In this document: positions 9,039-18,523 of the stretch, piece after piece
How positions within the stretch are numbered: the stretch's first letter is position 1
How the letters are laid out: each line of letters starts with the position of its first letter
Origin: Roseivirga sp. UBA6052
Lineage (GTDB): Bacteria > Bacteroidota > Bacteroidia > Cytophagales > Cyclobacteriaceae
NCBI GenBank assembly: GCA_002427755.1
Contig: DIYO01000009.1
Coordinates: 313,296-377,295, forward strand
Reading direction: 5' to 3'
Length of the DNA stretch: 64,000 nt
Position numbers and translations under genes: made by a program
Notes under the pieces: generated by a model
Database searches by the model: none
What the model was told of the DNA's origin: nothing
Seen by the model: only the letters and a program-made list of their open reading frames with translations

Positions 9039-9728
9039 ATGTCAAATATTCTTGAGGTTGCTGAGCTTACTAAAACATACAAAAGTGGTTCCAAATCTTT
9101 AACCGTTCTTTCAGATATTAATTTTTCCATAGAAGCAAGTAACAAACTGGCTATTGTAGGGTCTTCAGGTAGTGGAAAAACTACTTTACTCGGGCTTTGT
9201 GCGGGACTAGATAGAGCAACATCCGGATCAGTCAAACTCAATAGTATTGGTCTTGAAAATTTAAATGAAGACGAACGAGCTAAAGTCCGAAACCAGCATG
9301 TAGGCTTTGTTTTCCAGAACTTTCAATTGTTGCCAACACTCACTGCCTTAGAAAACGTAATGGTTCCCATGGAACTAAGAGGTGAAAAACAGATAAAACA
9401 AAGAGCACTAGATCTTTTAGACAGAGTTGGATTGGCAGATAGACATGACCACTATCCTACTCAATTATCAGGCGGAGAGCAGCAGCGAATTTCAATTGCA
9501 AGAGCCTTCTCAAACGACCCTCAAATACTTTTTGCCGATGAGCCAACCGGTAATCTGGATGAAGAAACTTCAATAAGAATTGAAAATCTCATTTTCGACT
9601 TGAACAAAGAATTAAGTACTACGCTTGTGATGGTAACACACGATTTGGAACTCGCAAAAAAATGCGATCGCATCATCAAGCTCAAAGGTGGTAAGGTAAT
9701 CAGTGACTCTCAAGCCCAAATGGCCTAA
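9039..9728 (+). CDS. ABC transporter ATPase, YbbA/LolD-like
   Basis: 229 residues, one nucleotide-binding domain: Walker A GSSGSGKTT at 41-49, Q-loop in VFQNFQLLPT, signature LSGGE at 143-147, Walker B ILFADEPTGNLD with D167 and E168, and an H-loop in MVTHDLE. These features place it in the MacB/LolD/FtsE group of mechanotransmission ABC ATPases that work with FtsX-like permeases. It lies 6 bases before the large permease gene and surely forms a complex with it. The esterase next door is divergent, the E. coli tesA-ybbAP arrangement. The substrate is unknown. Confidence 0.9.
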   Translation: MSNILEVAELTKTYKSGSKSLTVLSDINFSIEASNKLAIVGSSGSGKTTLLGLCAGLDRATSGSVKLNSIGLENLNEDERAKVRNQHVGFVFQNFQLLPTLTALENVMVPMELRGEKQIKQRALDLLDRVGLADRHDHYPTQLSGGEQQRISIARAFSNDPQILFADEPTGNLDEETSIRIENLIFDLNKELSTTLVMVTHDLELAKKCDRIIKLKGGKVISDSQAQMA

Positions 9729-9734
9729 GCAAAT

Positions 9735-12305
9735 ATGAATCAAGGAATCAATTGGAATTGGCTGTTTAAAATGGCTTGGCGAGATTCTAGGAGAAGTAAA
9801 TCAAGGCTTTTTCTATTCATCTCTTCCATCATAATTGGGATTGCCGCTTTAGTCGCCATTAACTCTTTCAGCGATAATCTAAAAACAGATATAAACGCTC
9901 AGGCAAAAGAATTACTTGGAGCAGATCTAGAAATTAGCAGTAACAATCCAGATTTCAACTATCCATTCTTGGATACACTGGCATATGATGTTTCTAGCGA
10001 GAACAGTTTTGCATCCATGATTTATTTCCCAAAAAATCAGCAGAGCAGACTTGTGGACGTTAGGGCATTAGACGGAGCTTTCCCTTACTACGGCATAATA
10101 GAAACAGAACCTCCAAGTGCAGAATCAACCTTTAGAGATGGAGAAAAAAAGGCCTTAGTTGATCAAAGCGTGATGATTCAATTTAACATTGAAGTTGGCG
10201 ATACCATCCGCATTGGCTTAGTCAATTTTAAAGTAGAAGGATCCTTAATCTCTTCTCCTTCACAAAGCTTGGGAGCCACCTTAGTTGCTCCGGCAGTCTA
10301 CATACCCATGTCATTTGTTGAAGAAACTCAACTGATTCAAAAAGGTAGTAGAGTAAACTATAGAAGCTTTTACAAATTCGAAGATCTACCGGAAGACTTT
10401 GATTTAGGCGCTCGCCTAGAAGCGGATAGAGATACCTTGAGAATTCAAAGTTTAAGAGCTGATACGGTTGAAGAAAGAAAGCAAGAGACTGGCGAGACCT
10501 TTGATGATTTAGCAGACTTCTTAAACCTAGTAGCATTTATCGCCTTATTGTTGGGGTGTGTGGGTGTGGCCAGTTCTGTTCATATCTATATTAAAGACAA
10601 GCTAAAATCAGTTGCCATACTCCGTTGTTTAGGCGTCTCAGGAAGACAAGCCTTTCTTATTTACCTCATTCAAATTGGCGCTTCTGGATTAGCCGGATCG
10701 TTCCTAGGAGCTCTCTTGGGAACATTTATTCAAACAGTTTTACCAACAGTTTTTGCTGGTTTTCTACCTGTAGAAGTGAATGTAACGCTGTCTTGGCCTT
10801 CTATTCTTAGTGGTGTAATTACAGGCATATTTGTGTCAATATTATTCGCCTTAGCACCGTTGTTAAGTATTCGCAAGGCATCACCTTTAATAACCCTTAG
10901 AGGTATCTCTGAAGGCGCGAGTGCCATAAAAGACAAACTCCAATGGGCTGTATATATCAGTATATTTTTATTCATCATTCTGTTCGCCTTTATTCAGATT
11001 GGTGTCCTTACTGATAGTCTAATATTTACAGTCTTTATAGGGTTGTCCTTTGGCTTTCTGGCACTAGTGGCCAGACTTTCCATGTGGCTGGTGAATAGAT
11101 TTTTTCCCTCGCAATGGAATTACATCTGGAGACAAAGTCTGGCAAATCTGTACAGACCGAATAATCAAACCTTAGTATTAATCGCTTCGATAGGATTGGG
11201 CACCGCATTAATTACAACTTTATATTTCATTCAAGCACTTCTTATAGATCAAGTAGAAATTACCACGGACAAAGACCGTCCAAACTTAATGGTGTTCGAC
11301 ATTCAACCTTATCAGGTAGATGAGCTAGCCCAACTCACTAAAGAGAGTGGTTTACCAATTATACAGCAGGTTCCCGTTGTCACTATGAAAATCCAGTCTA
11401 TCAATGAAACTACCTTAGTAGATGCCGTTAAAGACTCTACAGAAGAATTAAGAACAAGTCCGTTCAGAAGAGAATGGCGAGTAACTTATAGAGATAGCCT
11501 CATTGAATCTGAAGAACTTATAACCGGCAGCCTAACCATTACAAATGACATGGAGGATTCGGTTAAGAACCTCTACAGCCAAAATCAAATGGTAAGTCTG
11601 GAAGATGATTACGCCAAGAGAAATAAAATTGAGTTGGGTGACACAATAATCTGGAATGTTCAGGGTGTTCCTATTGAGACAATTGTTGGCAGTACTAGAA
11701 AAATTGATTGGGAGCGAGTACAGACGAACTTTTTAGCGGTTTTCCCTAAAGGAGTTTTAGAACCCGCTCCTCAGTTTAGTGTATTAATTACCAGGGTTGA
11801 CAATGTAGAGCAAGGCGCTTTGTTTCAGCGAGAGGTTGTTAAGAAGTATCCCAACGTATCGGTAATAGATATTGGTCTAATCCTAAACACGCTAGACAAC
11901 ATCTTAGCCAAGATCTCATTTGTGATTCGATTTATGGCGCTATTCAGTATTCTAACGGGGTTACTTGTATTAATCAGTTCGGTAATTCTTTCTCGTTTCC
12001 AACGCATAAAAGAAAGTGTACTGCTTAGAACCATGGGAGCAAGCAAAAACCAGATTTTCAGTATTAACAGCTTGGAATATTTCTTTCTAGGAAGTCTAGC
12101 TTCACTATCTGGTATAATCTTGTCTTTATTGGCAAGCTGGGGTTTAGCCTATTATAGCTTTGATTCCACTTTTGTTCCTGACCTACTACCCATTGTCTTT
12201 ACTTATATTTCCATAACATCTATTACCATTTTAATTGGATTATCGAATAGTCGGGGAATTGTCAGTCGTCCACCTTTAGAGGTATTGAGAAGCGAAACTC
12301 AGTAA
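9735..12305 (+). CDS. Large FtsX-like ABC permease, YbbP-like
   Basis: 856 residues. There is a membrane helix near residues 25-45, a periplasmic MacB-type domain, a cluster of three helices (about 260-390), further helices about 405-460 and 480-510, a second periplasmic domain, and a final three-helix FtsX block (about 725-850). Double FtsX blocks with about ten helices are typical of YbbP/LolCE-type permeases. It pairs with the ATPase 6 bases upstream. Family members act in lipoprotein, envelope or peptide handling; no specific substrate can be read from the sequence. Start ATG at 9735 is well placed after the ATPase stop. Confidence 0.88.
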   Translation: MNQGINWNWLFKMAWRDSRRSKSRLFLFISSIIIGIAALVAINSFSDNLKTDINAQAKELLGADLEISSNNPDFNYPFLDTLAYDVSSENSFASMIYFPKNQQSRLVDVRALDGAFPYYGIIETEPPSAESTFRDGEKKALVDQSVMIQFNIEVGDTIRIGLVNFKVEGSLISSPSQSLGATLVAPAVYIPMSFVEETQLIQKGSRVNYRSFYKFEDLPEDFDLGARLEADRDTLRIQSLRADTVEERKQETGETFDDLADFLNLVAFIALLLGCVGVASSVHIYIKDKLKSVAILRCLGVSGRQAFLIYLIQIGASGLAGSFLGALLGTFIQTVLPTVFAGFLPVEVNVTLSWPSILSGVITGIFVSILFALAPLLSIRKASPLITLRGISEGASAIKDKLQWAVYISIFLFIILFAFIQIGVLTDSLIFTVFIGLSFGFLALVARLSMWLVNRFFPSQWNYIWRQSLANLYRPNNQTLVLIASIGLGTALITTLYFIQALLIDQVEITTDKDRPNLMVFDIQPYQVDELAQLTKESGLPIIQQVPVVTMKIQSINETTLVDAVKDSTEELRTSPFRREWRVTYRDSLIESEELITGSLTITNDMEDSVKNLYSQNQMVSLEDDYAKRNKIELGDTIIWNVQGVPIETIVGSTRKIDWERVQTNFLAVFPKGVLEPAPQFSVLITRVDNVEQGALFQREVVKKYPNVSVIDIGLILNTLDNILAKISFVIRFMALFSILTGLLVLISSVILSRFQRIKESVLLRTMGASKNQIFSINSLEYFFLGSLASLSGIILSLLASWGLAYYSFDSTFVPDLLPIVFTYISITSITILIGLSNSRGIVSRPPLEVLRSETQ

Positions 12306-12389
12306 TACGAATACCGCTCGTAAGGTTAAAAACGGTTAATCTCACACTTATTCGAACAATATCTCGCAACTTCGTTTGTCTAAATAGAT

Positions 12390-13148
12390 ATGAAGCGGTG
12401 TTTTGGAATTTTCCTATTCTTACTGTTCAGCGTTTATTGTCAAGCGCAAAACGATAGCACTTTTAGTTTTCATGGACGCGTTGTAGAGAGAGGGACTTTT
12501 CAGCCCATTGCATTTGCAACCATTCTTGTCACAAACAAGAATCAAGGTATAGCCTCTAAAACAGATGGATCTTTTTCATTTCCGGTGAATATTGGAGACG
12601 AGATTAGAATTACTTCCGTAGGCTATGAACCATGGTTTTATACGATCACTGAGGTTGACAGGACTGACAAGAGAGCCTACACGGTTCAAATGGATCAAAA
12701 AGTTTATGAATTAGAAGAAATCGAAATCACAGAACTATCGGATAATTTCTATTTGAAAAGACCTAAACGAGATACGCTTAAGATTTACAATCCATTTCTC
12801 AACACAGTTAACCCAACCGATTGGAGTGTCCCTCAAATGGTTCCACTTACCAATGGCCAAGCTGGTTTTGCCATTTCAGGTTTATTAAATACTCTCACCA
12901 AAGAATACAAGCAAGAAAAAATTCTGAAGGAAAGAAAAGCTGCCAAGGAGTTTATATCCAAACGAGAATTGGAAAGAGAAAAGCACTTCAATAAAGATCT
13001 TGTGAGAAGAATTACAAGGATAGATGAACGCGTAATTGATGAATTTATGGACTATTGCGCATTTCTAGACGGTGAGATCATCGGTAGATCTGAATATGAA
13101 ATCACAATTAAAGTCTTAAGGAAATACGACTCTTTTTTAAGAAGGTAG
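12390..13148 (+). CDS. Secreted protein with CarboxypepD_reg-like domain
   Basis: 252 residues with a signal peptide (MKRCFGIFLFLLFSVYCQAQ). Residues about 25-110 form a carboxypeptidase regulatory-like beta-sandwich (FHGRVVERGTFQPIAFATIL, SKTDGSFSF, ITSVGYEPW). This domain is common at the N-terminus of SusC receptors, but here it stands alone. The remainder is charged and probably helical (many Lys/Glu around 175-215) with no known motif. The product is probably periplasmic or outer-membrane-attached; its role is unknown. It is distantly like the 361- and 362-residue proteins at 38608 and 39690 in layout (sandwich plus unique C-terminal domain), but the second domain differs. Confidence 0.75.
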   Translation: MKRCFGIFLFLLFSVYCQAQNDSTFSFHGRVVERGTFQPIAFATILVTNKNQGIASKTDGSFSFPVNIGDEIRITSVGYEPWFYTITEVDRTDKRAYTVQMDQKVYELEEIEITELSDNFYLKRPKRDTLKIYNPFLNTVNPTDWSVPQMVPLTNGQAGFAISGLLNTLTKEYKQEKILKERKAAKEFISKRELEREKHFNKDLVRRITRIDERVIDEFMDYCAFLDGEIIGRSEYEITIKVLRKYDSFLRR

Positions 13149-13239
13149 AGGTAGTGATTTAAACCACATAAACGTAGTAGTAATAGAAAAAAGATCAATT
13201 GGGAATAGTTGTATCTTTACTAAATCTAAAAAGAAGCAA

Positions 13240-13620
13240 ATGAAGTTATTTTTTACTCTGGCATTAGCACTTTTACTCAGCGTAAATCAAGATGATCCTA
13301 TCGTATTAGGGGGAGACTGGGAAGGATCAATATTTGTAAACAATCAAGGTAAAACAACAGAATTGCCTTTGGTACTCAAATTGCGAGTTGATAAAGAAAG
13401 AAATATAAAAGCCACTTTAGATAGCCCTAGTCAAGGAGAATTAAACATTAAGTTTGATGAAGTCTCTTACGAAAACAACGTATTGAAATTAGTAATGAAC
13501 CAATATGGTGCCACTTTCCAGGGCCAATTAGTAAAACGGCAACTAGTAGGCACGTGGAATCAGAGCGGACAGAACTTTGAATTGAAATTCACAAAAATCC
13601 TAAGGTCAGGCAAAAGCTAG
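13240..13620 (+). CDS. Small secreted beta-rich protein, stand-alone hydrolase-associated domain
   Basis: 126 residues: a short signal peptide (residues 1-16), then a beta-rich domain of about 105 residues starting GGDWEGSIFVN and ending GTWNQSGQNFELKFTK. The pattern (GxWEG, LxLKLxVDKxxNIKATLDSPxQG, GTWxQxGxxFxLxF) recalls the lipocalin-like domain that precedes alpha/beta-hydrolases in many Bacteroidota proteins, but no hydrolase follows here. The location is probably periplasmic and the function unknown. A rho-independent terminator follows at 13644-13692. Confidence 0.7.
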   Translation: MKLFFTLALALLLSVNQDDPIVLGGDWEGSIFVNNQGKTTELPLVLKLRVDKERNIKATLDSPSQGELNIKFDEVSYENNVLKLVMNQYGATFQGQLVKRQLVGTWNQSGQNFELKFTKILRSGKS

Positions 13621-13643
13621 CCATTAAAAAGATGCCCATTGAT

Positions 13644-13692
13644 AAAGGCTGACTAATTCTCTATTTTGGAGTATAGTCAGCTTTTATTTTTT
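13644..13692 (+). terminator. Rho-independent terminator ending at the next start codon
   Basis: GCTGACTA (13648-13655) pairs perfectly with TAGTCAGC (13674-13681), with a second CTC/GAG pairing inside, followed by a T-rich tract (13682-13692). The T tract ends one base before ATG at 13693. This shows that a longer reading of the amidohydrolase from TTG at 13666, which would run through the hairpin, is unlikely. Confidence 0.8.
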
Positions 13693-15276
13693 ATGATCAA
13701 TACTAAGAATACTTTTTTAACTCTAATCATCCTTTGCTTAGCGTTAAATTTTACCACTGCCCAAATTGAAAAATCTCCACCTAGAAATGAAGGTGAAGGC
13801 CCTTGGGAAAGGTTAATCATAAGAGGCGCAACCCTAATCAATGGCAATGGCGCCCCTCCCACAGGGCCTGTTGATATTATAGTTGAGCAAAACATCATTA
13901 AAGACATTGTCAATGTAGGTTATCCAGGTTTACCCATCAGGGATAGGGATAGACCTAAAGCCAGAAAAGGAGACAAAGAATTAGATGCATTTGGCATGTA
14001 TGTTCTTCCTGGATTTATAGATATGCATGGGCACATTGGCGGTACAGGACAAGGAACTCCTGCTGAATACGTCTTCAAACTCTGGATGGGGCATGGTATC
14101 ACAACAATCAGAGATCCATCTGCAGGCAATGGACTAAAGTGGGTTCTAGAACACAAAGAGAAAAGCAATAAGAACACCATTACTGCACCAAGAATTTTTG
14201 CTTACACCAGTTTTGGTCAGGGCAGCAATGAGCCCATCTCTAACCCTGAAATGGCAAGAGCTTGGGTAAGAGAAAATGCAGAAAATGGTGCTGATGGCAT
14301 TAAGTTTTTTGGCGCTGCACCAGACATCATGCAAGCAGCCCTTGAAGAAAATAAGAAGTTGGGTTTACGTTCAGCTATGCATCACGCACAAATGGATGTA
14401 GTACGCTGGAATGTCATGAACTCAGCAAGAGCAGGACTAACCAGCATGGAACATTGGTATGGTTTGCCAGAAGCCATGTTCACTGATAGAAAAGTCCAGA
14501 ATTATAGTTTGGACTATAACTACAGGAATGAACAAGACAGGTTTGGAGAAGCGGGACAACTATGGAAACAAGCGGCTCCGCCATACTCGGAAAAATGGAA
14601 TGAAGTAATGGATGAGTTAATCAGCCTTGACTTTACCATAGATCCCACATTTAATATTTACGAAGCGAGCCGTGACCTAATGCGTGCTTATTCTGCCGAA
14701 TGGCACAACATCTTTACGCTACCCTCTCTTTGGAACTTTTACAGGCCAAGCCGAAGATCACACGGCTCTTACTGGTTCAGTTGGGGTACCGAGCAAGAAG
14801 TGGCTTGGAAAGAGAATTACAAGCTTTGGATGACGTTCGTAAACGAATACAAAAATAGGGGGGGGCGTGTGACTGCCGGATCAGATTCAGGCTTTATCTA
14901 TCAACTATATGGCTTCGGTTTTATAAGAGAATTAGAACTTCTAAGAGAGGCAGGATTCCACCCACTGGAAGTAATCATGTCGGCAACCTTAAACGGAGCA
15001 GAGGCCCTTGGTGCTGACGACATGCTGGGATCAGTTGAAGTTGGGAAGTATGCCGATTTTGTGATCCTAGAAGAAAACCCATTAGAAAACCTAAAGGTGC
15101 TTTATGGTACAGGAACAGTTCAATTAGATGAAGACAATGAAGTGATTAGAGTGGGTGGAGTGAAATACACCATCAAGGACGGTATTATTTATGACGCCAA
15201 AAAGCTTTTGGAAGATGTAAAGCAAATGGTAGATGAGAAGAAAGATGGAATGAGATATAAACTAACAACTAAATAA
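13693..15276 (+). CDS. Secreted amidohydrolase-family protein
   Basis: 527 residues from ATG 13693; an upstream in-frame TTG at 13666 lies inside a terminator and was rejected. A signal peptide (hydrophobic, ending FTTAQ) is followed by a metal-dependent hydrolase fold: FIDMHGHIGG carries the HxH metal pair, then a lysine in DGIKFFGA, HHAQ and EHW histidines, and AGSDSG with the catalytic aspartate near the C-terminal third. It ends with the usual small beta-sandwich (YADFVILEENPLENLKVL). This resembles imidazolonepropionase-like and prolidase-like exported amidohydrolases. The substrate is unknown. An 8-G run lies inside the gene at 14858-14865. The TPR lipoprotein gene follows after one base. 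Confidence 0.85.
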   Translation: MINTKNTFLTLIILCLALNFTTAQIEKSPPRNEGEGPWERLIIRGATLINGNGAPPTGPVDIIVEQNIIKDIVNVGYPGLPIRDRDRPKARKGDKELDAFGMYVLPGFIDMHGHIGGTGQGTPAEYVFKLWMGHGITTIRDPSAGNGLKWVLEHKEKSNKNTITAPRIFAYTSFGQGSNEPISNPEMARAWVRENAENGADGIKFFGAAPDIMQAALEENKKLGLRSAMHHAQMDVVRWNVMNSARAGLTSMEHWYGLPEAMFTDRKVQNYSLDYNYRNEQDRFGEAGQLWKQAAPPYSEKWNEVMDELISLDFTIDPTFNIYEASRDLMRAYSAEWHNIFTLPSLWNFYRPSRRSHGSYWFSWGTEQEVAWKENYKLWMTFVNEYKNRGGRVTAGSDSGFIYQLYGFGFIRELELLREAGFHPLEVIMSATLNGAEALGADDMLGSVEVGKYADFVILEENPLENLKVLYGTGTVQLDEDNEVIRVGGVKYTIKDGIIYDAKKLLEDVKQMVDEKKDGMRYKLTTK

Positions 15277-15277
15277 G

Positions 15278-16243
15278 ATGAATAGATTTTTAGCACTAGG
15301 ACTAAGCTTATTAGTCGTACTTTTTTCAAACAGCTGCGTTAACAAGAAGGCTGATGAAAATGAGGTAGAGCAAGCAGTAGAATTAAAGACTGAACAGGCC
15401 ACTTCTCTTTTAGGCAAACCGCTAACAATACCTGAAAGAAGTCCAGAAGCCTTAGCTAGATTAACCAAGAACCTTGAAGAAGCACAAGCCAATTTTGATG
15501 CTGACCCAAATGAATTGAATACCATATGGCTCGGTAGAAGGTATGCTTATTTATCGGATTACAGAAAGGCCATTGAGATATACACTGAAGGGTTGAAAAA
15601 ATTCCCAAAATCCTATCGTTTATACCGTCATAGGGGTCACAGATTCATTAGCATCAGAGAATTCGATATGGCAATTGCAGACTATGAGAAGGCGTATACC
15701 TTCATGCCTAAAGATCAAATTGAAATAGAGCCTGACGGAGCACCAAATTCTCGAAATATTCCTTTGTCCAATACGCAGTTCAATGTGCTATATCATTATG
15801 CACTTGCCTATTATTTAGAGGGAAAGTTTTCGAAAGCTGAAAAAATCTATACTGAATTGCTTAAGGAATATTCGCGTAATCCAGACCTGTATGTAGCTAC
15901 AGCAGATTGGCTTTACATGACCCTTAGAAGACAAAATAAAGTAGAAGCTGCCCAATCAATTTTGGATACCATTATGGAGGATATGGATATAATAGAAAAT
16001 GACAGCTACTTCAGACGCTTACTCATGTATCAAGGTAAGTTACCTATAGAAGAACTTTATAACCCAACCGGTGAAGATGTAGCACTTAGTTTAGCTACAC
16101 AAGGTTATGGAATGGGGAATTGGTATCTCTATCAAGGAGACACGGCAAAAGCAAAAGAGATTTTCCAGCAAGTAGTTGATGGCTCTTCTTGGGCCGCCTT
16201 CGGCTATATCGCAAGCGAAGCTGAGTTGGCAAGAATGCAGTAA
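15278..16243 (+). CDS. Tetratricopeptide-repeat lipoprotein
   Basis: 321 residues. The N-terminus MNRFLALGLSLLVVLFSNSC looks like a lipoprotein signal with Cys20, although the lipobox is weak. Residues about 85-260 hold TPR-type helical pairs (YAYLSDYRKAIEIYTEGLKK, REFDMAIADYEKAYTFMP, YYLEGKFSKAEKIYTELLKE), with a final repeat near 295. These usually form protein-protein binding surfaces. The gene starts one base after the amidohydrolase stop, so the two are probably one operon. The lipoprotein may be an accessory of the amidohydrolase (inference). A terminator follows. Confidence 0.82.
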   Translation: MNRFLALGLSLLVVLFSNSCVNKKADENEVEQAVELKTEQATSLLGKPLTIPERSPEALARLTKNLEEAQANFDADPNELNTIWLGRRYAYLSDYRKAIEIYTEGLKKFPKSYRLYRHRGHRFISIREFDMAIADYEKAYTFMPKDQIEIEPDGAPNSRNIPLSNTQFNVLYHYALAYYLEGKFSKAEKIYTELLKEYSRNPDLYVATADWLYMTLRRQNKVEAAQSILDTIMEDMDIIENDSYFRRLLMYQGKLPIEELYNPTGEDVALSLATQGYGMGNWYLYQGDTAKAKEIFQQVVDGSSWAAFGYIASEAELARMQ

Positions 16244-16261
16244 CCAAAAGATAACCTCCAA

Positions 16262-16293
16262 CAAAAAAGGGAAGCATTAGCTTCCCTTTTTTG
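16262..16293. terminator. Bidirectional rho-independent terminator between convergent genes
   Basis: AAAAAAGGGAAGC (16263-16275), a 4-base loop, then GCTTCCCTTTTTT (16280-16292). The A and T tracts allow it to end transcripts from both the TPR gene (plus) and the Prc-like protease gene (minus). Confidence 0.9.
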
Positions 16294-16309
16294 TTTTCTC
16301 CTACGGCTA

Positions 16310-18364
16310 TTAACCTCTGCTCTTCGTAGACTGAATTTGATCAGCCAAAAGCTTAATACTCTCTTTTAGATAAGTGTCTTTTAAATCATCCAAAGAACGA
16401 TCGGCTACTTTGTTAGCTTCCAATTCGGAGAGTGAGCCACCAATTTTAACTTTTGCATTGCGCTGCTTCTCTCTGTCTTCTCGCTCTTTTTTACGCACCT
16501 CTAGATTTAGAGAAATCATATTTCTCTCTCTATCTTTCTTGACTTGATCCACATCGTATTGAAGATCAACTAACGATTGATCAGACTTCAACCTTTGGTT
16601 ATGGCGAGTTCTTAAATCTCTTAACAACTTATCGTCCACATAATCTAATGGTGTAAAGTCGGCAGTAGCGATTTGATCCCAAGGCAAAGCACTCGGTTTA
16701 GAGCTTTCTCCAAATTCTTCTGCATTGTAAATAGAAGGATACTGGATATCAGGTGTCACCCCTTTATGTTGCGTACTTCCACCACTTGCTCTATAGAATT
16801 TAGCAATGGTAAATTTCAATAGACCTAAATCCTCTTCCTGCTTTTCCCTCAAGAAATCCTGAAGCCCTCTAACGTTTTGAACAGTGCCTTTACCATATGA
16901 TTGTTCGCCCAGAATAACACCTCTTTTATAGTCTTGAATAGCACCTGCAAAGATTTCAGATGCTGAAGCACTAAAGCGATTGATCATCACATTTAATGGT
17001 CCTGTATAGAACATGTTTTTGTTCTCATCAAAAAGCTTTTCTATTCTACTTTGGTTGTATTTCACCTGAACTACAGGCCCTCCTGGTAAAAACAATCCGG
17101 TAAGATTAATCGCTTCAAAAAGCGCCCCTCCTCCGTTATTTCTTAAATCGAGCATTACACCATCTACACCTTGCTCTTCAAATTCAGCAATCAATTTCTT
17201 TACGTCATTAGTAGTAGAAGTGTAATCCTCTGGATTTTCATCCATTTCTTCTGCATCTAAGTAAAAATCAGGAACTGTAATTACTCCTATGTTGTATTCA
17301 GTACCATTCTGAGAATACTGAATTACTTTACTCGAAGCTACTGCGTCATCTAGTTTGATTTTATCTCTTACCAGATTCACCATTTTAGTCTCAGAACCAA
17401 TACTTGCTCCACCAGGAAGTAACTCCAGTCTCACCAATGTTCCCTTTGGTCCTCTAATCTGTCCTGCTACTTCATCAGATCTCCAGCCTACAACGTTTAC
17501 CATCTCTCCGTCTGCACCTTGCCCTACGGCTACTACCCTATCTTCCGGCTGGATAGCACCACTTAAAAAGGCAGGGCCACCAGGTCTTAATTCAACAATC
17601 TTAGTGTAGTCAGCTTCTTGCTGAAGCGTAGCACCAATACCTTCTAGCGATTTCTTGCTTTGCATCTCAAAATCTTCGGCATTAAGTGGGGTGAAATAAT
17701 TGGTATGCGGATCGAAACCTTCCGTCACAGAATTCATGAAAATTTCGAAAACATCGTTGCTATTGTATTTCGATACGTTGTTGTAAAAACGCTCATACCT
17801 TTTAGTCATCAGCTCTTTTACTTTCTCATCGTCATTATCACCAAGTTTTAAAGTCAGTGCTTGATTCTTAATGGTCTTTCTCCAAATCTCATCTAACTCC
17901 GCTTCGGAGGTAGCATAATCTGCCTCCTCTCTATCAAAATAGAATGTCTCATCCTTAGTGAAATCAAATGGCTCTTGAACTCTCTCCAAGGCATATTTTA
18001 ACCTACCGTCTAATCGTTTCTTGTAGATGTTGAAAATATAGAACGCAGGTACCAGATCACCTCTTTGTAGCGCGTCATCTAAGTTATATCTATACTTCTC
18101 GAAAGACTTGATATCACTTTCTAAGAAATTCGATTTATTACCATCTAATGAATTGATGTAATTATCGAAAATTACAGAGGACAGTGAATCATTCAATTCA
18201 ACATCTCTGTAGTGATAGTAATCTAATATTTGAACTATAAGCCTTGCCTCTTTTAGGTGGGAAGCCTTAGGCTGTAAATAATCCGAATCGTTATTGGCCA
18301 ATGCTGCAAAGGCAACCAACAACAAACTCGGTATTAATAAAATCTTCTTCATCATCATCTTCAT
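16310..18364 (-). CDS. prc: Carboxy-terminal processing protease, Prc/Tsp type (S41A)
   Basis: 684 residues with a signal peptide (residues 5-24, ending AALAN). An N-terminal helical domain contains LDGNKSNFLESDIKSF; a PDZ domain with the LEGIGATL carboxylate-binding loop begins near residue 240. The S41 core contains GVMLDLRNNGGGALFEA and the catalytic serine and lysine in FSASASEIFAGA and GEQSYGKGTVQ (about 458-490). The long C-terminal DUF3340-like tail is charged. This is the architecture of the periplasmic protease Prc, which trims or degrades envelope proteins. All catalytic elements look intact. Transcription ends in the shared terminator at 16262-16293. Confidence 0.93.
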   Translation of the reverse strand: MKMMMKKILLIPSLLLVAFAALANNDSDYLQPKASHLKEARLIVQILDYYHYRDVELNDSLSSVIFDNYINSLDGNKSNFLESDIKSFEKYRYNLDDALQRGDLVPAFYIFNIYKKRLDGRLKYALERVQEPFDFTKDETFYFDREEADYATSEAELDEIWRKTIKNQALTLKLGDNDDEKVKELMTKRYERFYNNVSKYNSNDVFEIFMNSVTEGFDPHTNYFTPLNAEDFEMQSKKSLEGIGATLQQEADYTKIVELRPGGPAFLSGAIQPEDRVVAVGQGADGEMVNVVGWRSDEVAGQIRGPKGTLVRLELLPGGASIGSETKMVNLVRDKIKLDDAVASSKVIQYSQNGTEYNIGVITVPDFYLDAEEMDENPEDYTSTTNDVKKLIAEFEEQGVDGVMLDLRNNGGGALFEAINLTGLFLPGGPVVQVKYNQSRIEKLFDENKNMFYTGPLNVMINRFSASASEIFAGAIQDYKRGVILGEQSYGKGTVQNVRGLQDFLREKQEEDLGLLKFTIAKFYRASGGSTQHKGVTPDIQYPSIYNAEEFGESSKPSALPWDQIATADFTPLDYVDDKLLRDLRTRHNQRLKSDQSLVDLQYDVDQVKKDRERNMISLNLEVRKKEREDREKQRNAKVKIGGSLSELEANKVADRSLDDLKDTYLKESIKLLADQIQSTKSRG

Positions 18365-18523
18365 TTCGACACGTTTTCGACCTCGTCTTTCAAAGAAAGA
18401 CTTTCAATGTAATAATAAGGCTTCAGGAATAGAAGCACTTAAACAACCAATACAAGTATAATACCATTATACGAACGACTAGTTTCACTAAACTGACAGA
18501 CGGTTGTTAAAATTTGCAAAAAA

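Noticed and set aside
13666..13692. TTG start for the amidohydrolase at 13666
   Set aside because: The stretch forms the right half of a terminator hairpin, and the signal peptide begins properly at ATG 13693.
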